Notes under the pieces: model-generated
Database searches by the model: none
Told to the model about the DNA's origin: nothing
What the model saw: only the letters and a program-made list of their open reading frames with translations
Translations under genes and position numbers: made by a program
In this document: in pieces, positions 16,211-25,179 of the stretch
How positions within the stretch are numbered: the first letter of the stretch is position 1
Layout of the letters: each line of letters begins with the position of its first letter
Origin: Spirosoma arboris
Lineage (GTDB): Bacteria > Bacteroidota > Bacteroidia > Cytophagales > Spirosomataceae
Length of the DNA: 64,000 nt
NCBI RefSeq assembly: GCF_009754945.1
Contig: NZ_WPIN01000010.1
Span: 186,001 to 250,000 of the forward strand
Direction of reading: 5' to 3'

Positions 16211-16496
16211 ATATGGTAAGAGCAAATCTAGTTAGCTCGTCATGAGAATTTTAGACGACTTTTTAAATATCTGATTACTGGGAGTTAGGCACACATTGGT
16301 CTTTTCAAACAACAAGCTAAATTTTTAATGTGTATGCCGTTTTATAGACATACTAACTGAAGAGCCCTGGAATAGTACTTTTTTTAGCAAAAACAGTAAT
16401 GATAAGTAATTATTCGTGGAAAATGGCGCTTAAAAGTTCTGATTAATTAGAACCAATATAAATAAAAACGACGGCACAAATAACTAAACATCAATT

Positions 16497-16528
16497 TTTG
16501 CCTATACAGCAATCGTGTCGTACTTTTG
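16497..16528 (+). promoter_or_regulatory. Promoter of the act-cox respiratory cluster
   Basis: TTTG at 16497-16500 and TACTTTTG at 16521-16528 match the Bacteroidetes -33 and -7 boxes exactly, with a 20-base spacer. Transcription should begin near 16535. This excludes the in-frame TTG at 16526 as a start codon of the first gene. Confidence 0.7.
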
Positions 16529-16588
16529 GGCGCTAATAAAAAAGCAGTGGTGATTATGTTGATTCACTCAATTAATATAGTTCATAAA

Positions 16589-17842
16589 ATGAGTTGTTTA
16601 TACAAGCTTTGCGGAGTCGTAGTTCTATCACTTATGCTACTGGTTTCCAGTGGTCAAGTGAAGGCACAGGATGCAGCTGCTCCAGCAGGCGGTGGTGATG
16701 CTGAAAAAGGAAAGACCCTGTTCACGAATAACTGCGCCCAATGTCACTCGGTGACCGGTGAAAAAGTCGTAGGACCTGGTCTCAAAGGAATTGAAACCCG
16801 TGCCCCAAGTAAAGACTGGTTGCATAAATGGATTAAAAACTCGTCGGCTCTGATTGCTACCGGTGATGCATATGCCAATCAGGTATTCAATGCCAACGGT
16901 AAAATTCAAATGTCAAGCTTCCCAAGCTTGAGCGATGCTGACATTGATGGTATCCTGGCATACATCGACGGAGCGAACAAAGCACCGGCTCCTGGACCAA
17001 CCGCTACTACTGATGGTACTAGTTCTGCTCCCGCAGCAGCGGCCTCTTCTGGTCCATCAGAACTCTTCACATTTGTACTGATTGCTCTGTTGCTGGTAAT
17101 GCTCTTGGTTTTAGGCGTTCTGCTGGCGATCGTATCGATTCTGTCGAAGGCTGTTTCTCCAATTACTGCTGAAGATGTAACCGTAGTAACATCTACATTT
17201 GGCCAACGCCTTAAAACGGGTCTGTCGGATGCTTTCAATAACCCGACACTTCGTTCGATTGTAATCTGGCTGTTTCTATTAGTAGCTGCTAAAGAAACGT
17301 TCGATGGTGCTTATAGCATCGGCATTCAGCAAGGTTATGCCCCTAAGCAGCCTATTGCTTACTCACATAAACTGCACGCAGGTCAATACAAAATTGACTG
17401 TAACTATTGCCATACTGGTGCTCAGAAAGGTAAGAATGCTACCATTCCTGCTGCTAACATCTGTATGAACTGCCATGGTGTCATCAAAAAAGAGTCACCA
17501 GAGATTCAAAAGATTTACACGGCTATTGAAGAGAATCGCCCTATCGAATGGGTTCGGGTTCACAACCTGCCTGATCTGGCTTACTTCAACCACTCTCAGC
17601 ACGTAAACGTAGGTAATGTAGCTTGTCAGACCTGCCACGGCGAAATTGAGAAGATGGAAGTAGTAGAAGCTCGTTCATCATTGACGATGGGCTGGTGTAT
17701 CGACTGCCACCGCCGTACTGAGGTGAACACCAAAGACAACGCTTACTACGACAAGCTCGTTGCTCTTCACCGGAAAGAAAGTAAAGAACCACTTAAGGTT
17801 GCTAACATCGGCGGTCTGGAATGTTCTAAATGTCACTATTAA
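16589..17842 (+). CDS. actA: Alternative complex III subunit ActA, six-heme cytochrome c
   Basis: ActA carries the hemes of alternative complex III, a quinol:electron acceptor oxidoreductase. From ATG 16589 it is 417 residues: signal peptide (about 1-27, cut before QDAAAP), an N-terminal class I cytochrome c domain with CAQCH (49-53) and a distal Met region, an Ala/Pro/Thr-rich linker, a membrane helix (about 159-185), a second helix (about 220-235), and a multiheme domain with CNYCH (271), CMNCH (292), CQTCH (346), CIDCH (370) and CSKCH (412). The five C-terminal sites match pentaheme ActA; the N-terminal monoheme domain is an added module. ATG 16556 is also possible, but 16589 gives the better signal peptide. 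Confidence 0.93.
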   Translation: MSCLYKLCGVVVLSLMLLVSSGQVKAQDAAAPAGGGDAEKGKTLFTNNCAQCHSVTGEKVVGPGLKGIETRAPSKDWLHKWIKNSSALIATGDAYANQVFNANGKIQMSSFPSLSDADIDGILAYIDGANKAPAPGPTATTDGTSSAPAAAASSGPSELFTFVLIALLLVMLLVLGVLLAIVSILSKAVSPITAEDVTVVTSTFGQRLKTGLSDAFNNPTLRSIVIWLFLLVAAKETFDGAYSIGIQQGYAPKQPIAYSHKLHAGQYKIDCNYCHTGAQKGKNATIPAANICMNCHGVIKKESPEIQKIYTAIEENRPIEWVRVHNLPDLAYFNHSQHVNVGNVACQTCHGEIEKMEVVEARSSLTMGWCIDCHRRTEVNTKDNAYYDKLVALHRKESKEPLKVANIGGLECSKCHY

Positions 17843-17899
17843 TCCACGGGGCCTGATCAGGCCAGCTCACCAATAGGGTACTTACCGCATACAACACGC

Positions 17900-20800
17900 A
17901 TGGAAAATACATCTAAACGGTATTGGAAAGGGGTTGAGGAGTTACGCAACGATGAGACGTTTGTTAAGAACGCCAACAGCGAATTTGCGAACCCTGACCT
18001 GAGCGAATCGTCGAACGACCTGGATGGTTTGCTCGGTGGTTCAAACACCCAACGCCGTGACTTCCTCAAAGTAATGGGCTTTGGTATGGCAGCTGTTTCT
18101 CTAGCCGCCTGTGAAACACCAGTCCACAAAGCTATTCCGTATATTAATAAGCCGGAATTTACATTCCCATCAATATCTGACTATTACGCATCTACATTTA
18201 GTGAGGGCGGAGACTACGCAGCTATTCTTGTCGAAACTCGCGAAGGTCGGCCCATTAAAATAGAAGGCAATACGTCGTCAAGCGTATCGAAAGGTGGAAC
18301 AACACCACGTTCGCAGGCATCAGTTCTGTCGCTTTACGACATCGATAAACTGAAAGGTCCAAAGCGTGGTGACGCCGACATCGACTGGGCTACTGCTGAT
18401 AAGGAAATTCTCAGCCAGTTAAATTCAGTTGCGGCAAAAGGCGGAGCCATTCGCATTGTTACTTCGACAATTCTTAGCCCAGCTACCAAAGCAGTTATCG
18501 CCGATTTCGTAGCAAAATACCCAACGACGCGCCACATCACGTATGATGCGCACTCGGTATTTGGTATTGTTCAGGCTAACCAGGCTTCATTTGGTAAAGC
18601 AGTTATCCCATCCTATGATTTTGGTAAAGCGCAGACGATTGTCAGCGTTGGCGCCGACTTCCTGGGTACTTGGGTTGGCCCTATCGAGTATATGGGTCCA
18701 TATGCTAAAGGACGGCAAATTGGTGCAATAGGTGGTGGTAAGAAAACCATGTCGCGCCATTATCAATTCGAGACTGGTCTTTCAATGACCGGCGCTAATG
18801 CTGATTACCGTACAGCGATCAAACCTTCACAGGAAGGACTGGTTGTTGCAGCTTTGTATAACAAGGTAGCAGCCAAGTTAGGTGGAGCAGCTATCAGCAT
18901 AGCCGCGGTTGACGTTGCTCATTTGGACAAAGCAGCTACGGACCTCGCCAATTCAAAAGGTAAGGCACTGGTTGTATCGGGTTCGAATGATCCAAACATA
19001 CAGATTGTTGTTAACGCGCTGAATAACCTCTTGGGTAGCTACGGCACAACGATCGATCTTAACTCACCAGTTAACTACCGGCAGGGTAACGATCAGCAAA
19101 TGAGTGCCTTCATTAGCGAAGCTAAAGCTGGTCAGGTTGGTGCTGTGTTGTTCTTCGGAGCAAATCCAGTATACGATCATCCGAATGGTGCTGAACTAGC
19201 TGAGGCACTTCCTAAAATTGCTTTATCTGTTTCCTTTGCTGACCGGGCAGATGAAACCGCTTCATTAGCAAAATACATTACCCCAGCTCCTCACTTCCTG
19301 GAATGCTGGAATGATGCTGAGCCAAAACAAGGTTTCTATAGCCTCACGCAGCCAGCCATCACCCTTATTTTCAAAACCCGTCAATTCCAGTCGAGCTTAC
19401 TGACCTGGATTGGTAAGCCTAGTGATTTCCAATCCTATCTGAAAAACTACTGGCGTGCTAATCAGTATCCAAAAGCATCGGGCTTTAGCTCATTTGACGC
19501 TTTCTGGGTAAAATGCCTGAACGATGGTGTTTTTGAACCAAACAAAGGAGCTGTAACTGCCGGTGGTGCTTCGTTCACTGGAAATGTTGCACAGGCCGCT
19601 GCTGGAATCGCCCAACGTTACAAGCCAACAACCGGCATGGAGTTGGACTTGTACGAAAAAGTGGGTATTGGTACAGGAGCCATGGCTAACAACCCTTGGT
19701 TACAAGAGTTACCTGATGCTGTTTCAAAAGCTTGTTGGGATAACTACGCTGCCATTTCGCAGAAAACAGCGAAGGCTATGGGTCTTGCCCAAAATGATCT
19801 GGTAACTGTTTCGGTAAATGGCAAATCAGTTGAATTGCCCGTACTGATTCAACCGGGCCAAGCTGACGATACTGTATCCATTGCTATCGGTTATGGTCGT
19901 GAGAAGGCAGGCAAATCGGCAAATGGTGTTGGTAAAAATGTCTTCCCATTTGTTAGCCTTACAGGTGGTTATGCTACGTATTCTTCCTTCTCTGCTAAAG
20001 TAGAAAAAGCAAGTGGATCGCATGTAATTGCTCAGACACAGACGCACGATACCGTAATGGGTCGTCGGGCAGTTTTGCAGGAATCTGTCTTATCTGAATA
20101 TGTGAAGAACCCTAAGGCTGGTCGTTACGAGCCTAAAGTACAGACATCAGTAGGACCAACAGATCCAAACGATATTACTCTTTGGAACGGTTACGGTAAG
20201 CCAGTGCACTCATGGGGTATGGTCATTGACCTGAACTCATGCTTAGGTTGTGGTACTTGTATCGTTGCCTGTAACGCCGAAAACAATATTCAGGTTGTTG
20301 GCCGTAAGGAAGTCATTAATCGTCGTGAAATGCACTGGCTTCGAATTGACCGCTACTATAGCAGCGATGCCGAGCCTGAAGATTATTCGGCATTGGAAAT
20401 CGCTTCTGCAAATCCAGAAGTAACGTTCCAGCCAATGCTTTGCCAGCATTGCAGCAATGCGCCTTGTGAAACGGTTTGTCCTGTATTGGCTACTACGCAC
20501 AGCACAGAAGGTCTGAACCAAATGACCTACAACCGTTGTATCGGTACTCGTTATTGTGCTAACAACTGCCCATACAAAGTGCGTCGGTTCAACTGGTTCA
20601 AGTATTTTGACAATGATAACTACGATTATCATTTCAATAATGACCTGGGTAAAATGGTCATTAACCCAGATGTAACAGTTCGTTCACGTGGTGTTATTGA
20701 AAAATGCTCATTCTGTGTTCAACGGATTCAGGAAAGCAAACTGACAGCTAAGAAAGAACGTCGTAAACTGGGAGCTGATGAAGTTCAGACAGCTTGTTCG

Positions 20801-21007
20801 CAAGCTTGTTCGACCGGAGCGATTATCTTTGGTGATATGAACAACCCAGAGAGCACAATTTCGAAAGTACTTGAAGTTGAGCTGGAAGGACGGGCATTCC
20901 ACGTACTGGAGGAAATCAACGTGAGACCACAAATCTCATACCTGACGAAAATCCGGAACAAAGACGAAGAGCCAACGAAAGAAGCTACTAAAGAATCACA
21001 CGCATAA
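17900..21007 (+). CDS. actB: Alternative complex III subunit ActB, Mo/Fe-S-like protein
   Basis: This 1035-residue periplasmic subunit joins a molybdopterin-oxidoreductase-like domain (about 80-750), which in ActB proteins lacks a working molybdenum cofactor, to a four-cluster ferredoxin-like domain (about 770-1000). Cysteine motifs are CLGCGTCIVAC (about 780), CQHCSNAPCETVCP (about 847), CIGTRYCANNCP (about 879) and CSFC with ACSQAC (about 935-970). The N-terminus has the extended Tat region of this family with YWKGVEELRND and a twin arginine at 52-53 (RRDFLKVMGF), then Cys71 that could be lipidated. It passes electrons from the quinol site to ActA. It follows actA by 57 bases. Confidence 0.95.
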   Translation: MENTSKRYWKGVEELRNDETFVKNANSEFANPDLSESSNDLDGLLGGSNTQRRDFLKVMGFGMAAVSLAACETPVHKAIPYINKPEFTFPSISDYYASTFSEGGDYAAILVETREGRPIKIEGNTSSSVSKGGTTPRSQASVLSLYDIDKLKGPKRGDADIDWATADKEILSQLNSVAAKGGAIRIVTSTILSPATKAVIADFVAKYPTTRHITYDAHSVFGIVQANQASFGKAVIPSYDFGKAQTIVSVGADFLGTWVGPIEYMGPYAKGRQIGAIGGGKKTMSRHYQFETGLSMTGANADYRTAIKPSQEGLVVAALYNKVAAKLGGAAISIAAVDVAHLDKAATDLANSKGKALVVSGSNDPNIQIVVNALNNLLGSYGTTIDLNSPVNYRQGNDQQMSAFISEAKAGQVGAVLFFGANPVYDHPNGAELAEALPKIALSVSFADRADETASLAKYITPAPHFLECWNDAEPKQGFYSLTQPAITLIFKTRQFQSSLLTWIGKPSDFQSYLKNYWRANQYPKASGFSSFDAFWVKCLNDGVFEPNKGAVTAGGASFTGNVAQAAAGIAQRYKPTTGMELDLYEKVGIGTGAMANNPWLQELPDAVSKACWDNYAAISQKTAKAMGLAQNDLVTVSVNGKSVELPVLIQPGQADDTVSIAIGYGREKAGKSANGVGKNVFPFVSLTGGYATYSSFSAKVEKASGSHVIAQTQTHDTVMGRRAVLQESVLSEYVKNPKAGRYEPKVQTSVGPTDPNDITLWNGYGKPVHSWGMVIDLNSCLGCGTCIVACNAENNIQVVGRKEVINRREMHWLRIDRYYSSDAEPEDYSALEIASANPEVTFQPMLCQHCSNAPCETVCPVLATTHSTEGLNQMTYNRCIGTRYCANNCPYKVRRFNWFKYFDNDNYDYHFNNDLGKMVINPDVTVRSRGVIEKCSFCVQRIQESKLTAKKERRKLGADEVQTACSQACSTGAIIFGDMNNPESTISKVLEVELEGRAFHVLEEINVRPQISYLTKIRNKDEEPTKEATKESHA

Positions 21008-21069
21008 ACCAATTGCGATTTAGATAAGTGAGTTGCAATGAGTAAAACCTTGTAATTTCACAAAGTATA

Positions 21070-21090
21070 AATCGTCTATCGTCAATCGTA
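21070..21090 (+). repeat. Three-unit 7-bp tandem repeat between actB and actC
   Basis: AATCGTC, TATCGTC and AATCGTA follow one another directly in the 97-base spacer, ending 14 bases before the actC ATG. The rest of the spacer has no stable hairpin. Any role in translation or mRNA processing is unknown. Confidence 0.5.
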
Positions 21091-21104
21091 AATACAATAA
21101 GTAT

Positions 21105-22535
21105 ATGTCGCATGTTACAGCAGCCGTAAGAACTCCCCTCGTCACCGGTGGCAAAACCTACGCCGACGTGACGGAGGATATCAGCAAACAGGTTGAAGGT
21201 AACCCTACTCGTGAGTGGACAATCGCCTTTACCATTGCGGTAGTTGTGCTCATTTACGGAGCCGCCTGCGTATTCTGGACCTGGTGGGAAGGTTTAGGTG
21301 TTTGGGGACTTAATAAAACCGTTGGCTGGGCGTGGGACATCACCAACTTCGTATGGTGGGTTGGTATCGGTCACGCCGGTACACTGATCTCCGCTATTTT
21401 GTTGCTATTCCGTCAGAAATGGCGGACGGCTGTAAACCGGGCGGCAGAGGCTATGACCATCTTCGCCGTATTGTGTGCAGCTAGCTTCATTATGATGCAC
21501 GCAGGTCGTCCATGGGTAGCTTACTGGTGTTTACCACTACCTAACACACTTGGCTCACTTTGGGTAAACTTCAAATCGCCACTTGTTTGGGACGTATTTG
21601 CCATCAGCACTTACTTTACCGTATCATTAGTATTCTGGTACATGGGCCTTATCCCTGACCTGGCTACGATCCGTGACCGCGCGAAAAGCAAAGTATCTCG
21701 CTATATCTACGGTGCTTTCTCGTTAGGCTGGAACGGTTCGGCAAAGACATGGGCTCGTTATGAATACATGAGCTTGATTCTGGCCGGTCTTTCTACCCCA
21801 CTTGTACTTTCGGTACACACCATTGTAAGTATGGACTTTGCTACCTCGGTTATTCCAGGCTGGCACACAACCATCTTCCCTCCTTACTTCGTTGCCGGTG
21901 CTATCTTCTCTGGCTTCGCGATGGTACAAAACCTGGTGTTGATCATCCGTGTCGTATTTAAGCTGGAAGATTACATCACGCTTGAGCACATCGAATCGAT
22001 GAACAAGGTTATTACCCTGACCGGTTCGATTGTAGGGGTTGCTTACTTGACCGAGTTTTTCATTGCATGGTACTCTGGCGTTGAATTTGAAAGCTACGCC
22101 TTCATCAACCGGGCAACTGGACCATACTGGTGGGCTTACTGGGCCATGATGACGTGTAACGTAATTACGCCACAGCTATTCTGGTCAAGGGCAATTCGCC
22201 GGAGCATCGTCTGGACCTTCGTATTGTCGGTTATCGTGAACATTGGGATGTGGTTTGAGCGGTTCGTAATTATCGTGACTTCGCTGCACCGTGACTACCT
22301 ACCATCGAGCTGGGCAATGTTCCACCCAACACTGTTCGATATTAGTGACTATATCTTCTCATTCGGATTCTTCTTTACCTTATTCCTGCTGTTCTCGAAA
22401 TTCCTGCCAGTTGTGAACATGGCCGAAGTTAAAACGATCATTAAATCATCGTCTGAGAAATTGCCAATTTCGGTATCAGGTGTTGCTAAAGGCGAACGCG
22501 TTGCTAACCCAACATTCAATAAAGACGTAGAATAA
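21105..22535 (+). CDS. actC: Alternative complex III subunit ActC, NrfD-like quinol-binding protein
   Basis: ActC is the NrfD/PsrC-like membrane subunit that binds menaquinol. The 476-residue protein has about ten membrane helices beginning near residue 44 (IAFTIAVVVLIYGAACVFW). Typical features are WWVGIGHAGTLISAILLLFRQKWR, MMHAGRPW, the loop WHTTIFPPYFVAGAIFSGFAM and ERFVIIVTSLHRDYLPSSW, all conserved among ActC proteins. No cofactor motif is expected. It sits between the Fe-S subunit gene and actD, as in other act clusters. Confidence 0.95.
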   Translation: MSHVTAAVRTPLVTGGKTYADVTEDISKQVEGNPTREWTIAFTIAVVVLIYGAACVFWTWWEGLGVWGLNKTVGWAWDITNFVWWVGIGHAGTLISAILLLFRQKWRTAVNRAAEAMTIFAVLCAASFIMMHAGRPWVAYWCLPLPNTLGSLWVNFKSPLVWDVFAISTYFTVSLVFWYMGLIPDLATIRDRAKSKVSRYIYGAFSLGWNGSAKTWARYEYMSLILAGLSTPLVLSVHTIVSMDFATSVIPGWHTTIFPPYFVAGAIFSGFAMVQNLVLIIRVVFKLEDYITLEHIESMNKVITLTGSIVGVAYLTEFFIAWYSGVEFESYAFINRATGPYWWAYWAMMTCNVITPQLFWSRAIRRSIVWTFVLSVIVNIGMWFERFVIIVTSLHRDYLPSSWAMFHPTLFDISDYIFSFGFFFTLFLLFSKFLPVVNMAEVKTIIKSSSEKLPISVSGVAKGERVANPTFNKDVE

Positions 22536-22542
22536 AATTGTT

Positions 22543-22574
22543 TCATGTTTCAGGTTACGCAAGCTGGAACATGA
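22543..22574 (+). repeat. Intercistronic hairpin between actC and actD
   Basis: TCATGTTTCAG (22543-22553) pairs with CTGGAACATGA (22564-22574) with one G-U pair and a 10-base loop. It uses the same words (GTTTCA, GGAACAT, TGAAAC) as a longer hairpin at 46742-46803. It may modulate read-through or mRNA decay within the operon. Confidence 0.45.
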
Positions 22575-22602
22575 GATTTGAAATCTGAAACAAAATAAAG
22601 GT

Positions 22603-23136
22603 ATGTCAGACGTACATGGTAGCAGCAAATTCCTGGTCGGCATTTTTGACGATGACGATGTGGTGCTGAAGGCCGTTAAAGAAGTTAGGAATTCTGGAGT
22701 GCGGATTCATGAAGTTTATTCGCCCTTCCCAATTCACGGATTAGATATTGCACTAGGGCATCCACGTTCTCGTCTGGGTATCGCAGCCTTTTTGTTTGCG
22801 CTATCAGGAACGATTACGGCGCTTTCTTTAACATTCTATACGGAAGGTTTCGATTGGCCGATGATTGTTGGTGGTAAAGATTCTTACTCCCCGGTTATCT
22901 ACGTGCCTGTTATTTTCGAGTTGACAGTACTGTTTTGCGCCTTGGGTATGGTTGGTACATTCATTGTATCAAACGGCATGGGCCCTACGGTTAAACCGTT
23001 GATGTACGACCTCAGAACAACCGATAATAAATTTGCTATGGCTATTGACCTGGGCAAAAATAATATTGGCGAAAGTGATATTGAGCAGATCCTGAAAAAG
23101 TCAGGTGCTGCTGAAGTTAATGTTAAGCAGTTCTAA
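22603..23136 (+). CDS. actD: Alternative complex III subunit ActD (DUF3341)
   Basis: This 177-residue protein has a cytoplasmic N-terminal domain (SSKFLVGIFDDDDVVLKAVKEV through IHEVYSPFPIHGLD) and two membrane helices (about 60-82 and 100-122), the standard DUF3341 layout. The helical hairpin packs against the core subunits and the N-terminal domain faces the cytoplasm; no redox role is known. The PFPIHGLD motif is conserved in the family. Its TAA overlaps the actE ATG by one base (TAATG), coupling the two. Confidence 0.95.
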   Translation: MSDVHGSSKFLVGIFDDDDVVLKAVKEVRNSGVRIHEVYSPFPIHGLDIALGHPRSRLGIAAFLFALSGTITALSLTFYTEGFDWPMIVGGKDSYSPVIYVPVIFELTVLFCALGMVGTFIVSNGMGPTVKPLMYDLRTTDNKFAMAIDLGKNNIGESDIEQILKKSGAAEVNVKQF

Positions 23137-23756
23137 TGTTCAGGATGGGAATGATTACTAAACATACGAGCATAACGGCACTAGCTGTCATTGGACTACT
23201 CGTTGCAGGAACATCCTGCAAAAGAGGACATGATAACACTGGTGTTGAATATGCCCCCCAGATGTATGATGCTGTCGGTTATGAACCCTATCGGCAGATT
23301 AAGCCAAATACTATTAACCCTCAGGGGTTGAATATGCGGCTTCCGGCACGTGGTACAGTTGCCCGCCCTAACTATCATACGACATTCGGTGAAGGTAGCG
23401 AAGCTAAAACTGACCTGATGATGTATAATATTCCTGCGGATAGCATCGGAATAGCAGAGCGTGTATTGATAAACCCAATTCCTGAGACTGAAAAGTCAAT
23501 GGCAGAAGGCCAAGTTCTATACACACGTTACTGCAGCCACTGTCATGGACAAACCGGTAAAGGTGATGGCCCGGTAGCAGCTCAATACAAGGGTGTGCCG
23601 AACTATGCAACTGATGCCTACAAGACATTGAACGACGGTCATATTTTCCATGTAATTACGCACGGAAAAGGCCGTATGTGGCCTCATGGTTCACAGATTA
23701 CACCAGAGGACAGATGGAAAATTGTACAGTACGTACATAAACTCCAACAAGGTTAG
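23136..23756 (+). CDS. actE: Alternative complex III subunit ActE, monoheme cytochrome c lipoprotein
   Basis: ActE (206 residues) has an N-terminal hydrophobic leader ending LLVAGTSCKRG, with Cys28 a likely lipid attachment site, a linker containing PYRQIKPNTINPQGLNMRLP, and a cytochrome c domain with CSHCH (133-137) and a Met-rich segment GKGRMWPHG providing the probable distal ligand. It carries one heme and receives electrons on the periplasmic face. ATG codons at residues 1, 4 and 6 are all possible; the first overlaps the actD stop by one base. Confidence 0.94.
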   Translation: MFRMGMITKHTSITALAVIGLLVAGTSCKRGHDNTGVEYAPQMYDAVGYEPYRQIKPNTINPQGLNMRLPARGTVARPNYHTTFGEGSEAKTDLMMYNIPADSIGIAERVLINPIPETEKSMAEGQVLYTRYCSHCHGQTGKGDGPVAAQYKGVPNYATDAYKTLNDGHIFHVITHGKGRMWPHGSQITPEDRWKIVQYVHKLQQG

Positions 23757-23849
23757 TTCAACGCCAGACGCGCAGTGACAGACACTGACAATCGGCAGTT
23801 TCTATAACAGACGTCTACCGTTTTTTTATTAATTGACAACCAAATAAGA

Positions 23850-25160
23850 ATGGCATCGGCTCACGCAATACCGTCCTTAGACGAAGAATTTGAATTTACT
23901 GCGGAATCCAAACGTCGATTACTGATCGGCATCGGAGCCGGAGTCGCGTTGGTAGCAATTGGCGCGTACTTACTGGCATCAGGTGCTGGTTCGCATGAAG
24001 CTCATGGAGCTGCTCACGCTGCAGGAGCACATGAAGCCCATGGTGGAGGTCACCATGAGTATAAATGGACAACCCGCCTATGGGCAAACGTCTGGGTAAA
24101 CGCTGTTTATTTCACAGGCGCGTCTGTTGTAGGGATGTTTTTCATGTCGTACAACTACCTGGCCCAAGCTGGATGGTCTGTTGCTTTCAAACGTATTCCT
24201 GAAGCAATGCCAGCTTATTTACCTTTCATGGCGCTTGCTATATTAGGTACATTTTTCATTGCAGGGCATGACATGTTTCACTGGACACACCCAGGGTTAT
24301 ATGATAAAGCTAGTCCCGAGTTCGATCCCATTATTAACGGTAAGAAAGGATTTTTAAATACACCTTTCTACCTAGGTCGTATCATCGCCTATTTTGGGCT
24401 TTGGTATTTCCTATGGCAGCGCCTGCGTAGCTTCTCACTTCAAGAAGACCTATATGGCGGTACTACATATTACGAAAAGAGTATCAAATACGGTGTAGCC
24501 TTCCTATTGGTTTTCGGTGTAACCTCTTCTACATCGGCCTGGGATTTCGTTATGTCGATCGATACCCACTGGTTCAGCACAATGTTTGGCTGGTATACAC
24601 TGGCAAGCTGGCATGTAACAGGTTTAGCTATCATTACGTTGACCGTTGTTACGCTGAAAGAAAAAGGTTATATGCAGTGGGTTAATGAAAGCCACTTACA
24701 CGATCTTGGTAAGTTCATGTTTGCATTCAGTATTTTCTGGACTTACGTGTGGTTCGCTCAGTTCATGCTGATTTACTACGCTAACTTACCTGAGGAGACT
24801 ATTTATTATCGTGAGCGTTTCAGTGGTTATGGTGGTATTTACAAAGCGCCATTCTTCATAAACATATTCTTAAACTTTGTATTTCCTTTCCTCGTTTTGA
24901 TGACTCGGGATGCAAAGCGTACGTACATTATCCTGAAAGTAGCTGCCTGGGGCATTATCATTGGTCATTACTTTGACTTCTATACGAACATTATGCCGGG
25001 AACGGTAGGTGAGCATGGTGGTTTTGGTCCAATTGAATTCGGTATGATTTTGATTTTTGCTTCTGGATTTGCCTACAGTCTGTTTTCACAACTGACGAAA
25101 GCCAATTTGATCCCTAAAAATCACCCGATGTTAGAAGAAACCCTGCATCACGATATTTAA
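23850..25160 (+). CDS. actF: Alternative complex III subunit ActF
   Basis: ActF is the second large membrane subunit, a 436-residue relative of ActC with about ten helices. The order is a 25-residue cytoplasmic tail, helix (about 24-44), a histidine-rich loop (49-69), then the ActF core with FMALAILGTFFIAGHDMFHWTHP, SSTSAWDFVMSIDTHWFSTMFGW and the late motif YYRERFSGYGGIYKAPFFIN. The loop has seven His in about 21 residues, which is unusual for the position and could bind metal or be a harmless expansion. The 93-base gap from actE has a T-run (GTTTTTTTATT) but no strong stem. Confidence 0.93.
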   Translation: MASAHAIPSLDEEFEFTAESKRRLLIGIGAGVALVAIGAYLLASGAGSHEAHGAAHAAGAHEAHGGGHHEYKWTTRLWANVWVNAVYFTGASVVGMFFMSYNYLAQAGWSVAFKRIPEAMPAYLPFMALAILGTFFIAGHDMFHWTHPGLYDKASPEFDPIINGKKGFLNTPFYLGRIIAYFGLWYFLWQRLRSFSLQEDLYGGTTYYEKSIKYGVAFLLVFGVTSSTSAWDFVMSIDTHWFSTMFGWYTLASWHVTGLAIITLTVVTLKEKGYMQWVNESHLHDLGKFMFAFSIFWTYVWFAQFMLIYYANLPEETIYYRERFSGYGGIYKAPFFINIFLNFVFPFLVLMTRDAKRTYIILKVAAWGIIIGHYFDFYTNIMPGTVGEHGGFGPIEFGMILIFASGFAYSLFSQLTKANLIPKNHPMLEETLHHDI

Positions 25161-25179
25161 ACATTAACCTTTAGAAAGC

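Noticed and set aside
16526..16588. Upstream start of actA at TTG 16526
   Set aside because: It lies inside the exact -7 promoter box and adds residues without a signal-peptide pattern.
20243..20632. 129-residue ORF antisense to actB
   Set aside because: It mirrors the ferredoxin-like region of actB; composition is atypical and no start signal is seen.
23757..23849. Terminator between actE and actF
   Set aside because: There is a T-run near 23820 but the preceding stems (CAGTG-acaga-CACTG and AGACGTCT) are too weak and the genes clearly belong together.
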